This document shows, in pieces, positions 42,205-50,830 of a stretch of DNA of 64,000 bases. The stretch comes from an uncultured Eubacteriales bacterium (lineage in GTDB: Bacteria; Bacillota; Clostridia; Oscillospirales; UBA644). The stretch is taken from NCBI GenBank assembly GCA_900547165.1, contig URFZ01000003.1, positions 94,065-158,064 of the forward strand. The letters are read 5' to 3'. How positions within the stretch are numbered: position 1 is the stretch's first letter; each line of letters starts with the position of its first letter. Under the pieces are notes generated by a model. It made no database searches and was not told where the DNA came from. It saw nothing but the letters and a program-made list of their open reading frames with translations. The translations under genes were made by a program, and so were the position numbers.

Positions 42205-42237
42205 ATGCATCCCAAGACTTAATGAATTGGGATGCAT
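42205..42237 (+). terminator. Probable terminator after dapL
   Basis: ATGCATCCCAA (42205-42215) pairs with TTGGGATGCAT (42227-42237), 11 bp, followed by an AT-rich stretch with only a weak T run. It is 18 bases after the dapL stop. Confidence 0.7.
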
Positions 42238-42293
42238 ATTAATTTCTACTATCTTATTTTCGAGCCATGAACATTTCGCACAAGCAGTAAAAA

Positions 42294-42824
42294 TCAATAT
42301 TTGTTGATATAATACTTTTTCCCTAACAACACAGAAAGTTTGTCTCTGAGTTCCTCGGGAGTCCCTCCGGAGAAAGTGGATTTTTCCACTACAAACGCCT
42401 GATTTTTAGTATGAAAGATAAAAAAGTATTTTGTGGACTCTATAACCTGTTCAACCATAGTATATGCAATTTCGGATTCACCGAAATTACCTTGAGTTTT
42501 TCCGACGACCTTAAAATTATCATCGAAAAATGTGTATGCGTTTACCGCATCTTTGAGTTTGCTCAATGAACGGTATTGAATGTACGGAAAAATAAAATAT
42601 CTATAAGTCATAAACAGAAGTATCAGCCCCAAACACAAAGAACTCCAACGATATATGGGATCTTCTGTTGTTATGGTTTTAAAAACCGACCAAGCAAGAA
42701 CAACCGCACATAGTGAAAGAAAAACAGGAAAATCGATTTTGGGATTACTCTTCCGATACATAGATGCTCGGCACAGCGTTTTTACAGACTCAACGTTCAA
42801 TGTTCCCATCGCGTTAATATTCAT
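42294..42824 (-). CDS. YcxB-like membrane protein, unknown function
   Basis: A 176-residue protein with two transmembrane helices (about 32-50 and 58-78). A cytoplasmic domain follows (FDDNFKVVGKTQG..., YTMVEQVIESTKYFFIF). This layout resembles the YcxB family, whose function is not known. It stands alone, with its own promoter, between dapL and tRNA-Arg. It is richer in aromatic residues and AT than its neighbours. Confidence 0.75.
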   Translation of the reverse strand: MNINAMGTLNVESVKTLCRASMYRKSNPKIDFPVFLSLCAVVLAWSVFKTITTEDPIYRWSSLCLGLILLFMTYRYFIFPYIQYRSLSKLKDAVNAYTFFDDNFKVVGKTQGNFGESEIAYTMVEQVIESTKYFFIFHTKNQAFVVEKSTFSGGTPEELRDKLSVLLGKKYYINKY

Positions 42825-42853
42825 TTAAATCCCTCTTTTCTTTTTGTATATCA

Positions 42854-42882
42854 AGTATAACACAAGAAATTCAGGATGTCAA
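42854..42882 (-). promoter_or_regulatory. Sigma-A promoter of the YcxB-like gene
   Basis: On the minus strand TTGACA (42877-42882) and TATACT (42854-42859) are spaced by 17 bases, 29 bases before the start codon. AGAGGG serves as ribosome site. Confidence 0.87.
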
Positions 42883-42943
42883 CATTTGTTGTATCGACCG
42901 TTGTCACGGTTCCCGAAATTTTTATTCGCTCGAGACTACGCTC

Positions 42944-43002
42944 GTTTTTGCCTTGCAAAAACTTCGCTTCGGCGAACCCGTAGTGCTATGCACTACGGGT
43001 TC
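42944..43002. repeat. Two adjacent strong hairpins, possibly an intergenic repeat element
   Basis: GTTTTTGC/GCAAAAAC (42944-42962) is followed by a 13-bp perfect stem GAACCCGTAGTGC / GCACTACGGGTTC (42974-43002, loop TAT). They serve no gene end directly. The neighbouring bases (CGAGACTACGCTCG, CTTCGCTTCGGCG) look like the palindromic intergenic elements that recur in some genomes. Recurrence cannot be judged from one copy. Confidence 0.5.
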
Positions 43003-43015
43003 AATTATCGCCATA

Positions 43016-43068
43016 CAGACCAAACAAATATCCCGTACGCGATGCGTACGGGGTATTTGTTTGGTCTG
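43016..43068 (-). repeat. 25-bp-arm inverted repeat including the tRNA-Arg 3' end; probable tRNA terminator
   Basis: The arms 43016-43040 and 43044-43068 are complementary over 25 bases with one G-T pair and a three-base loop (GAT). The tRNA-side arm starts inside the tRNA acceptor (CAGACCA). Read on the minus strand it could act as a terminator (tail TATTTGTTT), but it is much longer than needed and copies the last seven bases of the tRNA. Confidence 0.8.
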
Positions 43069-43138
43069 CCCGATGGGATTCGAACCCACCACCTTCAGAG
43101 TCGGAGTCTGACACTCTATCCAAATGAGCTACGGGCAG
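43062..43138 (-). tRNA. tRNA-Arg (anticodon CCG)
   Basis: On the minus strand the acceptor stem CTGCCCG pairs with CGGGCAG, the discriminator is A, and CCA is encoded. The D arm is GCTC/GAGT. The anticodon stem TCAGA/TCTGA holds loop CTCCGAC with anticodon CCG, reading CGG. The T arm GTGGG-TTCGAAT-CCCAT is normal. No clear promoter lies upstream, so it may depend on read-through from the long operon that ends at 43201. Confidence 0.96.
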
Positions 43139-43143
43139 ATATG

Positions 43144-43167
43144 AAAGGGAAACAAAGTTTTCCCTTT
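43144..43167 (-). terminator. Possible terminator of the long mutS-divIVA operon
   Basis: AAAGGGAAA (43144-43152) pairs with TTTCCCTTT (43159-43167). The minus-strand tail is only TTTCATAT, so it is weak and may let transcription continue into tRNA-Arg. Confidence 0.45.
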
Positions 43168-43200
43168 TATTTCATCACATTCGGTTAAACATCCGAATCA

Positions 43201-45585
43201 TCAGTCATCGTCGGATGTTCGCTGAACAAAAACAGACGGGAGACTTTTAATATTATACTCCGAAATTACGGATTTGTCAAGGCTGTATTTTTGAGAAGCA
43301 CGCCAAGTCGAAAGCGCCTGTGTTTGCAGTTCCGACAGAAGAGAATCACGTAAAGTATCTTTGTAATCAGAAAATTTATCGTCTGTACCGATTCTTTCAA
43401 AAACCCAAAATCCGCTTTCGGAATCTTCAAAATAACCGAATTCTCCCACTTTTAGGTCAAACAACGCGGACGTCATATCGGTCGGAAATGTAAAGGCGCC
43501 GGATTTTCCGTCTTTACCGACAAGCGTTCCGACAAAGTATTCGGAAGAATCCCTGTCGCCGTCGGTCTGCACATACTTATATGCGTCGCTGTATTCGCGA
43601 ATAGCATCGTCCATGCTGATTTCGCCTGTCGTAAGTTTTTTGAAGCACTCCTTCGCGCGTTCTTTCACCTTTTCAAGAGAAGCAGAATCAAGCGACGAAC
43701 TGTCAGACGGGTCAAAATTGAAAAGCGTAACAAAACGCACTCCTGCATACGACGCGTCAAACAAGGCTTTGACATCATTTACAGTAACGGGAGTTTTTCC
43801 CGCCTCTCCGTAAATATCGGCAAAAACCTTTGATTGCATATAGGAAACGGAATAAAGATAGCGAAGTTCTTTTTCCGTGCAGCCGAGCCTTGCACAAAAC
43901 TGTGAAACGGTATCTTTTCCGAGTGAATCTATCGCATTTTTGATTGCGGAAAACTCTTTAAGAGAAAGAGAAAGCCCGTTTTCGTTAAAATATTTTATGA
44001 TATAATAAGAAGAAATATAATTTTCTTCCGTAAGCGAATATCCGTACTCTTCAAGCGTTTTGCCGCCCGAGAGAACTATTTTCCACATATCGTCCGATGA
44101 AAAATCTTCATCACCGAGAATTTCTGCGGCAATGTATTCGCAGGCATCACGGCTCTGTTGCAAATAATAAAGATATGCGACAAGAGAATATCGGTCTTCC
44201 CCTATCGTCGCGGCATAAACGTTTCCGAAATCGGAAGAAACAGCAATATCCGTCGGAATGATTTTTTCAATACCGGGAAACTCCGAAACAAGAACTTCCG
44301 CAAATTTATCATACCCCAGTGCCCCCGCCATAGAGTTTTCAATGATATAACCACCGTCAGGGACGCCTATTTCATAGTTTGCGGGCTCTGATTTGACCGC
44401 AGAAATCGAAAGTTTTCCGCCGAATGAACCATTTTCATCGTGCAAATCCGCATTAACGGTAATTTTGTCGGAAGATGTATCAAATGAAATATTGAAGAAA
44501 ACCGCTTCAGACAAAGACAGAATATGAACAGTCAGTTCAATGTTCATTTTTTCCGACGGGGTCTGATATGCAAATGAAACAGTATATGCGTTGTTGAAAG
44601 AAAACGTATATGTTCCGTCCGAAAGTTCAGCGGAAAACAGCGGCATACCGCTTGACGGATTTTCATACACAAGTGATGCCTTATCTTCCGAAGAACACGA
44701 ATATGTCAGTCTTCTGCAAACGGAAGAATCAGAAGATGAAGACGTAATAACTATCCGCGCTATATTTCCCTTATACAGATATTTTTCTATCGTAACGGCA
44801 AAATCGTCGGCAGCGACAACCGCATTTTTCAGGTTTTCACCGTATCTTGCGTAGTTGTCGGAATCAATATTATACAGATTTAAAAAATATCTGCCAAAAA
44901 TCGAACCGAGCGAGTTTTTGTCGGAATAAACGGTATCAATAACTTTTTCGGCTACGTTGACGGACGATTCTTTTCCGAGCGTATACGTCGTTTTAGTCAT
45001 TTTGCGGCCGTCATTTTCGGAATCGAGAGAGATTTCCTCGTCAGTCGCTTCTGCGCTGTTCATACCGTCGGCAACAACGGAAACAAAATCCGAATACCCG
45101 TTTTTTAGATCTGAATATACGGCAGACAATTCCGAAACCCCATACAGGTTGAAAAAGTCTACGGTTAAATCTTCATCAAGAAGCCCGTAAGCACAGCATT
45201 TTGCCGCTCCTGCTTTTAACAATGACGAAAACTCAAAATCTTTTGACCCGAGATTTGCGTTTCCGTGAACCACGAACCCAGAATCATCTTTTTTTGCGTC
45301 AAAACTGCTCTGCAACACATTTTGATACGAATGTTTTTCGCCCGTTTCGGCATCGGAAAAATACATATCGGCCACAGATATTTCGCCGTTAAAAGAATCT
45401 TTATCTGTCGAAAAAAGCGTATCGAAAATTTTGTTCGGAAACAGGGAATGAACCGCATTTCCGAAGAAATTTTCGGGGCTGAAAATATAATCTCCGTTAT
45501 TTTTGTTCGCGTCGGAAGAACAGGCGGAGCAAAAAACTCCGACTGAAACGGCTATCAAAACAATAACGGAAATCAGTCTTTTCAT
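43201..45585 (-). CDS. Large lipoprotein with PrsA/SurA-like C-terminal region
   Basis: A 794-residue exported protein. The signal sequence ends in a lipobox-like CSAC with Cys22 (position -3 is Cys, not the usual Leu). A long Ser/Asp-rich region of beta type (about 60-480) is followed by a helical region (about 500-640). The C-terminus has foldase-like character: VKERAKECFKKLTTGEISMDDA, then FDLKVGEFGYFEDSESGFWVFE. This resembles parvulin-type lipoproteins such as PrsA, but I cannot see a complete PpiC active site. The start is ATG 45585, one base after the stop of the pseudouridine synthase gene (TGATATG). Confidence 0.8.
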   Translation of the reverse strand: MKRLISVIVLIAVSVGVFCSACSSDANKNNGDYIFSPENFFGNAVHSLFPNKIFDTLFSTDKDSFNGEISVADMYFSDAETGEKHSYQNVLQSSFDAKKDDSGFVVHGNANLGSKDFEFSSLLKAGAAKCCAYGLLDEDLTVDFFNLYGVSELSAVYSDLKNGYSDFVSVVADGMNSAEATDEEISLDSENDGRKMTKTTYTLGKESSVNVAEKVIDTVYSDKNSLGSIFGRYFLNLYNIDSDNYARYGENLKNAVVAADDFAVTIEKYLYKGNIARIVITSSSSDSSVCRRLTYSCSSEDKASLVYENPSSGMPLFSAELSDGTYTFSFNNAYTVSFAYQTPSEKMNIELTVHILSLSEAVFFNISFDTSSDKITVNADLHDENGSFGGKLSISAVKSEPANYEIGVPDGGYIIENSMAGALGYDKFAEVLVSEFPGIEKIIPTDIAVSSDFGNVYAATIGEDRYSLVAYLYYLQQSRDACEYIAAEILGDEDFSSDDMWKIVLSGGKTLEEYGYSLTEENYISSYYIIKYFNENGLSLSLKEFSAIKNAIDSLGKDTVSQFCARLGCTEKELRYLYSVSYMQSKVFADIYGEAGKTPVTVNDVKALFDASYAGVRFVTLFNFDPSDSSSLDSASLEKVKERAKECFKKLTTGEISMDDAIREYSDAYKYVQTDGDRDSSEYFVGTLVGKDGKSGAFTFPTDMTSALFDLKVGEFGYFEDSESGFWVFERIGTDDKFSDYKDTLRDSLLSELQTQALSTWRASQKYSLDKSVISEYNIKSLPSVFVQRTSDDD

Positions 45586-45586
45586 A

Positions 45587-46501
45587 TCACACCGTGCCGC
45601 CGTGTTTGCGGATAAAATCATAAAATCTCGGAGGTAATTCCGAATCGAAAAACAGTTTTTCATTTGTTATCGGGTGAACAAACCCAATCTGTTTTGCGTG
45701 CAGATACTGCCCCGTCAGCAACTTTTTGTCCGTGTTGCGAGGGCTGTAAAGAGGGTCTCCCGCAATGGAATGTCCGAGACTTGCCATGTGAACGCGAATT
45801 TGATGAGTTCTGCCCGTTTCAAGTCGGAATTCGACCAGGGAATAGCCGTCAAATTCCGAAAGCACACGGTAATGCGTTACCGCAGGTTTGGAATTTTTCA
45901 GCGTCACCGCCATTTTTTTTCTGTCTTTCGGGTCTCTGCCTATCGGTAGAGACACCGTACCCTCGGGTTCTTTGAACTGTCCCATGCAAATGCCGTTATA
46001 CACGCGGAGAAATGAATGTTCCTTTATCTGCTTGGCAAGTCCGAGATGCGCCTCATTTGTTTTTGCAACTATCAGAAGACCAGAAGTGTCTTTATCTATA
46101 CGGTGAACGATTCCGGGTCGGATAACGCCGTTTATACCGGAAAGACTCGAGCCGCAATGTTTAAGAAGCGCATTCACAAGTGTTCCGTCGTCGTTTCCCG
46201 CCGCGGGATGAACGACCATTCCCTGCGGTTTATTGACAACGAGAAGATATTCGTCTTCGTAAACTATATCGAGCGGAATATCCTGAGCAACAACTTCAAG
46301 AGGCCTCGGTTCGGGCTTTTCATAACGAACAACGTCTCCGTCTTTGATACGGTAGTTCTTTCCCTCGGATTTTCCGCCTACGGTGACGGCTTTCTCTGAA
46401 ATAAGAATAACCGCCGCGGAACGCGTTAAACACGCGTCCGCGTCGGAAAGAAACTTATCTAATCTTTTTCCTTCATCTTCTTTTCTTGCGATGAGTTCCA
46501 T
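45587..46501 (-). CDS. RluA/RluD family pseudouridine synthase
   Basis: A 304-residue RNA pseudouridine synthase with an N-terminal S4 RNA-binding domain (1-60). The catalytic motif HRIDKDTSGL is at 133-142, with the nucleophile Asp136. Closest family sense is RluD (23S rRNA helix 69) or YlyB, the gene beside lspA in Bacillus. The exact target is not assignable. The start overlaps the end of lspA by 43 bases, with AAGGGAG about ten bases upstream. Confidence 0.92.
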   Translation of the reverse strand: MELIARKEDEGKRLDKFLSDADACLTRSAAVILISEKAVTVGGKSEGKNYRIKDGDVVRYEKPEPRPLEVVAQDIPLDIVYEDEYLLVVNKPQGMVVHPAAGNDDGTLVNALLKHCGSSLSGINGVIRPGIVHRIDKDTSGLLIVAKTNEAHLGLAKQIKEHSFLRVYNGICMGQFKEPEGTVSLPIGRDPKDRKKMAVTLKNSKPAVTHYRVLSEFDGYSLVEFRLETGRTHQIRVHMASLGHSIAGDPLYSPRNTDKKLLTGQYLHAKQIGFVHPITNEKLFFDSELPPRFYDFIRKHGGTV

Positions 46502-46971
46502 TGTAAAACTTCTCCCTTGCTGACAAAGAAAACAATGATGAAGAGTAATGCTCCGCAGGTCACGAATATATCCGCCACGTTGAAAATTGCAAAGTTTATC
46601 AACCTAAAATCGAACATATCGGTAACGGAGCCTCGGAAAATGCGGTCTATCAGGTTGCCGGTGCCACCCGAAGCGATAAGTGCAACAAGCACGCAGGCAA
46701 ACTTACCTCTGATTTTGTCCGATAACAAAAGAAACAGAAGAAGTCCCACAACCGCAATGGTCACAACGGAAAGCAATGTCGTTTTATCTGAAAGCATGCT
46801 GAACGCCGCGCCGGTATTTTCCGTATATGTGATATGAAATACGCCCCTGATAAGCGGAATCGTATCACCTATTTTCATATTCGTTCTGACGATATGTTTG
46901 ACGATGTAATCAAGGATTATTCCGACAATAAATATCGCCAGATACGGAATTTTGGAAACAAATCTTTTCAT
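46459..46971 (-). CDS. lspA: Lipoprotein signal peptidase (signal peptidase II)
   Basis: An aspartic membrane protease that cleaves prolipoproteins before the lipidated Cys. The 170-residue protein has four hydrophobic segments. ENTGAAF is at 51-57, and the catalytic Asp109 (GNLIDR) and Asp134 (FNVADIF) are in place. It overlaps the ileS stop by one base (TAATG). A lipoprotein gene that would be a substrate lies two genes downstream. Confidence 0.95.
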   Translation of the reverse strand: MKRFVSKIPYLAIFIVGIILDYIVKHIVRTNMKIGDTIPLIRGVFHITYTENTGAAFSMLSDKTTLLSVVTIAVVGLLLFLLLSDKIRGKFACVLVALIASGGTGNLIDRIFRGSVTDMFDFRLINFAIFNVADIFVTCGALLFIIVFFVSKGEVLQWNSSQEKKMKEKD

Positions 46972-49739
46972 TACAGACCTTTAACGACTGCCGCACATCT
47001 CGCGCAAAGCGTGGGATGTTCGCTGTCCTTGCCCACGGTTTCGCTGTATGTCCAGCAACGCTCGCATTTTTCGCCGCCCGCTTTATCAACTTTCACAAAG
47101 AGTTCGTCCCCCTCGTGAACATCGACACCCGAAACGATGAATATGGTTTTGAGCAGATTCTCATACTTATTCAAAAGTGCGGCGTCCTCGGCAGGTGCGG
47201 TTATGCAGACCTTTGCTTCAAGCGGTTTGCCGATAAGTTTTTCGTTTCTTGCCGCTTCAAGCGCAAGGTTAACACTGTCTCTTATCTCGGAAAGTCTGTT
47301 GAAATCTGCAATCTTTTCTTCCGAAAGCGCATACTCTTCAAACGGAGAGTTGAGGTCGTTGAAGATAACGTTTTCTGTATTATCAGAACTTCTGTGCGGC
47401 ATTGCTTTCCAGATTTCATCAGCAGTGAACGCAAGTATCGGGGAAAGCATTCTTACAAGAGAATCAAGGACAAGGAACATCGCTGTTTGTGCGCTTCTTC
47501 TTGCCTTGCCGTTTGCGCTGTCGCAATACAAAACGTCTTTTACAATATCAAGATAGAAGTTCGACATATCGACTACGCAGAAATTGCGGATAGCATGGTA
47601 TACGATATGATATGCGTAGTTCTCGTAACCGTCGCGGACCTTCTTCATCAAGTCATTAAGACGCGATACCGCCCACTTGTCAAGTTCGTTCATTTCCGAA
47701 GCGGGAACAAGATTGTCGGGATCGAAACCGTTCAGGTTTCCGAGAATGTATCTTGCCGTATTTCTGATTTTAAGATATGCCTGAGAAAGTTGCTTGAATA
47801 TATCGTCTGATACACGGACATCCGCATGATAATCGGAAGAGGCAACCCAAAGACGGAGCAAGTCTGCACCGTACTTCTTGATAACTTCTTCGGGAGCGAC
47901 GCTGTTGCCGAGCGATTTGTGCATCGCCCTGCCCTGTCCGTCAACTACCCAACCGTGAGTAAGAACGGTTTTATAAGGAGCGGAATCTCCGAGAACACCT
48001 ACCGCCGTCAGCAGCGAAGACTGGAACCAACCTCTGTACTGGTCGGCGCCTTCAAGATAGCAATCTGCGGGCCATTTCATTTCGGGCCACTTGTTATCGG
48101 GATTTTCGCGGAGAACGACGAAGTGGGAAGAGCCGCTGTCAAACCAGCCGTCAAGGGTATCGTTTTCACGGGTGAAATGCGTTCCGCCGCAATGCGGACA
48201 CTTAAAGTCTCCGAGTATCTCTGCGGGAGTCATTTCATACCATGCGTTCGAACCTTTTTCCTTGAACAGCGCAGAAACTTTTTCAATCGTTTCGTCGTTG
48301 CAAATGGGTTTTCCGCACTCCTCACAATAGAATACGGGTATGGGAAGTCCCCAATGGCGCTGTCTGGAAATACACCAATCGGCACGGTCAACAACCATTT
48401 GGGTTATTCTGTCTCCGCCCCAAGAGGGAATCCATTCAACGTCTTTTATTGCTTCAACGGTCTTATCCTTGAATGCGTCAACAGAGCAGAACCACTGCGG
48501 AGTTGCACGGAAGATTATCGGATTTTTACATCTCCAACAATGCGGATATTGGTGCTTGATGTCTTCGGAAGCAAAGAGCGCGCCGCTTTCTTTCAAATCC
48601 GCAAGAATGACTTTGTTGGATTCATCATAGCGCAGCCCCGCATATTTGCCGGCGTCTGCGGTCTGATATCCTCTGTCATCAACGGGAACGGTCATATCAA
48701 GGTTGTAACGTCTGCCCGTTTGATAGTCGTCAACACCAAAACTCGGTGCAGTGTGAACGCAACCTGTACCGCTGTCCATGGTGACATAATCCGCGGTTAC
48801 AAGCAGGCTGTCTATGTCGAGGAACGGGTGCTGTGCCGTCATATATTCAAAATCAGAACCTTTGAAATGTTCTACAACGCTGTAATCGGTAATACCGCCC
48901 GCCGCCATGGTCTTGTCCATAAGCGCTTCAGCGACAATGTACATTTCTTCGCCCGCTTTAACAAGGACATAACTCTCATACGGATTGAGCGCTATCGCAC
49001 GGTTTCCGGGAAGTGTCCATGTGGTGGTCGTCCAAATAACGAAGTACATTTTGGAGAGGTCGCCGTAAGAGGAAAGTTTGCCCTTATCGTCTTTTACCGC
49101 GAATTTAACATATATCGACGTGCAGTCGTCGTCCGCATATTCGATTTCTGCCTCTGCAAGTGCGGTCTCATCGAAGGGACACCAATAAACGGGCTTAAGT
49201 CCCTTGTAGATGTAGCCTTTTTTATACATCTCGCCGAACACTTTGACTTCAACGGACTCAAAAGCGGGATCCATCGTCGTATAAGGATGTTCCCAATCGC
49301 CGAGAACGCCGAGACGCTTGAACTGTTCCATCTGAATGTGAACGAAATCGTCCGCAAACTTATGACAAGCGTTTCTGAACTCGGGAATAGACATCTCTTT
49401 TCTGTTCAGTTTATTTTTTTTGATTATTGCGCTTTCGATAGGCATACCGTGGTTATCCCAACCGGGGATATACGGAGCCTGAAAGCCGCTGATAGACTTA
49501 TAACGGATTATAAAGTCTTTCAGAACCTTGTTCATCGCCGTCCCCATGTGAATGTTTCCGTTCGAGAACGGAGGACCGTCATGAAGAACGTATTGCGGTC
49601 TGCCCGCGTTTTTCTCTTGAAGTTTTTTGTAAGTCTGCTGAGTCTGCCATTCTTCGAGAAAAGCCGGCTCGCGTTGCGGAAGTCCCGCTCTCATCGGGAA
49701 ATCGGTCTTCGGCAAGTTCAATGTCTGATTATAATCCAT
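46971..49739 (-). CDS. ileS: Isoleucyl-tRNA synthetase
   Basis: A class I synthetase of 922 residues. The HIGH motif is HMGT at 64-67 (NGNIHMGTAMNK) and the KMSKS motif is HKSLGN (AMHKSLGNSV), both altered from textbook forms. The C-terminal zinc motif CERCW...CARC marks the bacterial type (IleS1). It lies 17 bases after divIVA, the order seen in Bacillus (divIVA-ileS). No T-box is in front of it, unlike many Firmicutes ileS genes. Confidence 0.97.
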   Translation of the reverse strand: MDYNQTLNLPKTDFPMRAGLPQREPAFLEEWQTQQTYKKLQEKNAGRPQYVLHDGPPFSNGNIHMGTAMNKVLKDFIIRYKSISGFQAPYIPGWDNHGMPIESAIIKKNKLNRKEMSIPEFRNACHKFADDFVHIQMEQFKRLGVLGDWEHPYTTMDPAFESVEVKVFGEMYKKGYIYKGLKPVYWCPFDETALAEAEIEYADDDCTSIYVKFAVKDDKGKLSSYGDLSKMYFVIWTTTTWTLPGNRAIALNPYESYVLVKAGEEMYIVAEALMDKTMAAGGITDYSVVEHFKGSDFEYMTAQHPFLDIDSLLVTADYVTMDSGTGCVHTAPSFGVDDYQTGRRYNLDMTVPVDDRGYQTADAGKYAGLRYDESNKVILADLKESGALFASEDIKHQYPHCWRCKNPIIFRATPQWFCSVDAFKDKTVEAIKDVEWIPSWGGDRITQMVVDRADWCISRQRHWGLPIPVFYCEECGKPICNDETIEKVSALFKEKGSNAWYEMTPAEILGDFKCPHCGGTHFTRENDTLDGWFDSGSSHFVVLRENPDNKWPEMKWPADCYLEGADQYRGWFQSSLLTAVGVLGDSAPYKTVLTHGWVVDGQGRAMHKSLGNSVAPEEVIKKYGADLLRLWVASSDYHADVRVSDDIFKQLSQAYLKIRNTARYILGNLNGFDPDNLVPASEMNELDKWAVSRLNDLMKKVRDGYENYAYHIVYHAIRNFCVVDMSNFYLDIVKDVLYCDSANGKARRSAQTAMFLVLDSLVRMLSPILAFTADEIWKAMPHRSSDNTENVIFNDLNSPFEEYALSEEKIADFNRLSEIRDSVNLALEAARNEKLIGKPLEAKVCITAPAEDAALLNKYENLLKTIFIVSGVDVHEGDELFVKVDKAGGEKCERCWTYSETVGKDSEHPTLCARCAAVVKGL

Positions 49740-49756
49740 CGCTGAAAGTCTCCTGA

Positions 49757-50818
49757 TCAGTCTTCGTCGTCGTAATAGTCGTCATCATCTTCGTCGTAAT
49801 CGTCGTCGTCATAATCATCGTAATCATCATAATCGTCGTCACGACTCTTTTTCTTTTTGCCGAAGCCGAAGAAAGAACGCTTTTTCTTTTTCGGTTTTTC
49901 TTCATACTCGTCGTCAAAATCGTCTTTATTATCATCATCTTCGTCTTCGTCCGAATAATCATCGTCCGAACCGAACAGATTTCTTATTTTTGCGGCTCTG
50001 CCGTCATCTTTCTTGCCGCCGTGTTTTCTCGTATAAAAACTGTTTTCGTAGTCTTCATCGTCGTCATCGCCGACCATATCTTCATCTTCCTCGTCGGCAA
50101 TTTCAAGCGCGCGGTTTATTTTTTCCCTTGTAACGTCTCGGGGAACATCAGCAATTTTCGTTTCTTTCACAACGGGAATAACTTTTGTTTCGCCCGCCAT
50201 GATGGTGTCGTCAGCTTCAACAGCCGCAGTTTCCTCGGGAACAGCCTTTGTTTCCTCGACCGCGGATGCGGGTTGAGTCGCAGGAACGGTTACTGTAACT
50301 GCCGCAAGTTCCTTTTTTGCAAGTTCGGGAAGATTTTCAACGTCGGAAGTGAATTTGTCGCAAAGAACGTGAACCGCCTTTTTAACGGTTTCGATCTCGG
50401 AAACAAGCGCATTGTATTCCGCCTTTTTCTCCTCGCCGTCTTTTTTTATCTCCGCAGCTTTTGCAGTTGCTTCGGAAGTCAGACCGTCAGCCTGCTCTTT
50501 TGCGGCCTTCAGAAGTTCGTCAGCCTTTTTCTTTGCATCGTTTATAAGAGATTCCGCATTCATTTTTGCGGTACGCATAACCTCATCATAACTCTTCTGA
50601 GTGCTGAGGAGCGACTGCATGCGCGCTTCCTGTTCGTCTCTTATGGTTTCGAGTTTTTCGCTCAAAACGATAACTTTCTTGCCCAGACTTTCTTTTTCTT
50701 CGAGAAGAGCGGTATAGTCAACGATTATCTCGTCGAGAAACGCTTCGACCTCTTCTTCTTTGTAGCCGGTCTTGCTTCTCGAAAACGTTTTTGTTTCAAT
50801 ATCTCTGACGCTTAACAT
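49757..50818 (-). CDS. divIVA: DivIVA-domain cell division protein with long acidic tail
   Basis: A coiled-coil protein of 353 residues that recognises curved membrane at the septum and poles. The N-terminal DivIVA domain has FSRSKTGYKEEEVEAFLDEI. Coiled coil extends to about 170. The remainder is unusual: a disordered region, a basic KKRSFFGFGKKKKS block, and a final stretch of about 27 residues made almost only of Asp and Tyr. The DNA there is a near-repeat of Asp codons. GGAGG precedes the ATG. Confidence 0.92.
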   Translation of the reverse strand: MLSVRDIETKTFSRSKTGYKEEEVEAFLDEIIVDYTALLEEKESLGKKVIVLSEKLETIRDEQEARMQSLLSTQKSYDEVMRTAKMNAESLINDAKKKADELLKAAKEQADGLTSEATAKAAEIKKDGEEKKAEYNALVSEIETVKKAVHVLCDKFTSDVENLPELAKKELAAVTVTVPATQPASAVEETKAVPEETAAVEADDTIMAGETKVIPVVKETKIADVPRDVTREKINRALEIADEEDEDMVGDDDDEDYENSFYTRKHGGKKDDGRAAKIRNLFGSDDDYSDEDEDDDNKDDFDDEYEEKPKKKKRSFFGFGKKKKSRDDDYDDYDDYDDDDYDEDDDDYYDDED

Positions 50819-50830
50819 ATAATACCTCCG

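Noticed and set aside
47826..49745. 639-residue open frame opposite ileS
   Set aside because: Shadow of a certain ileS gene, with no recognisable domain or start signal.
49757..50000. Possible frameshift at the 3' end of divIVA because of the repetitive acidic tail
   Set aside because: The frame stays open to a proper stop 17 bases before ileS, and all near-repeat codons are in phase, so the tail looks genuine.
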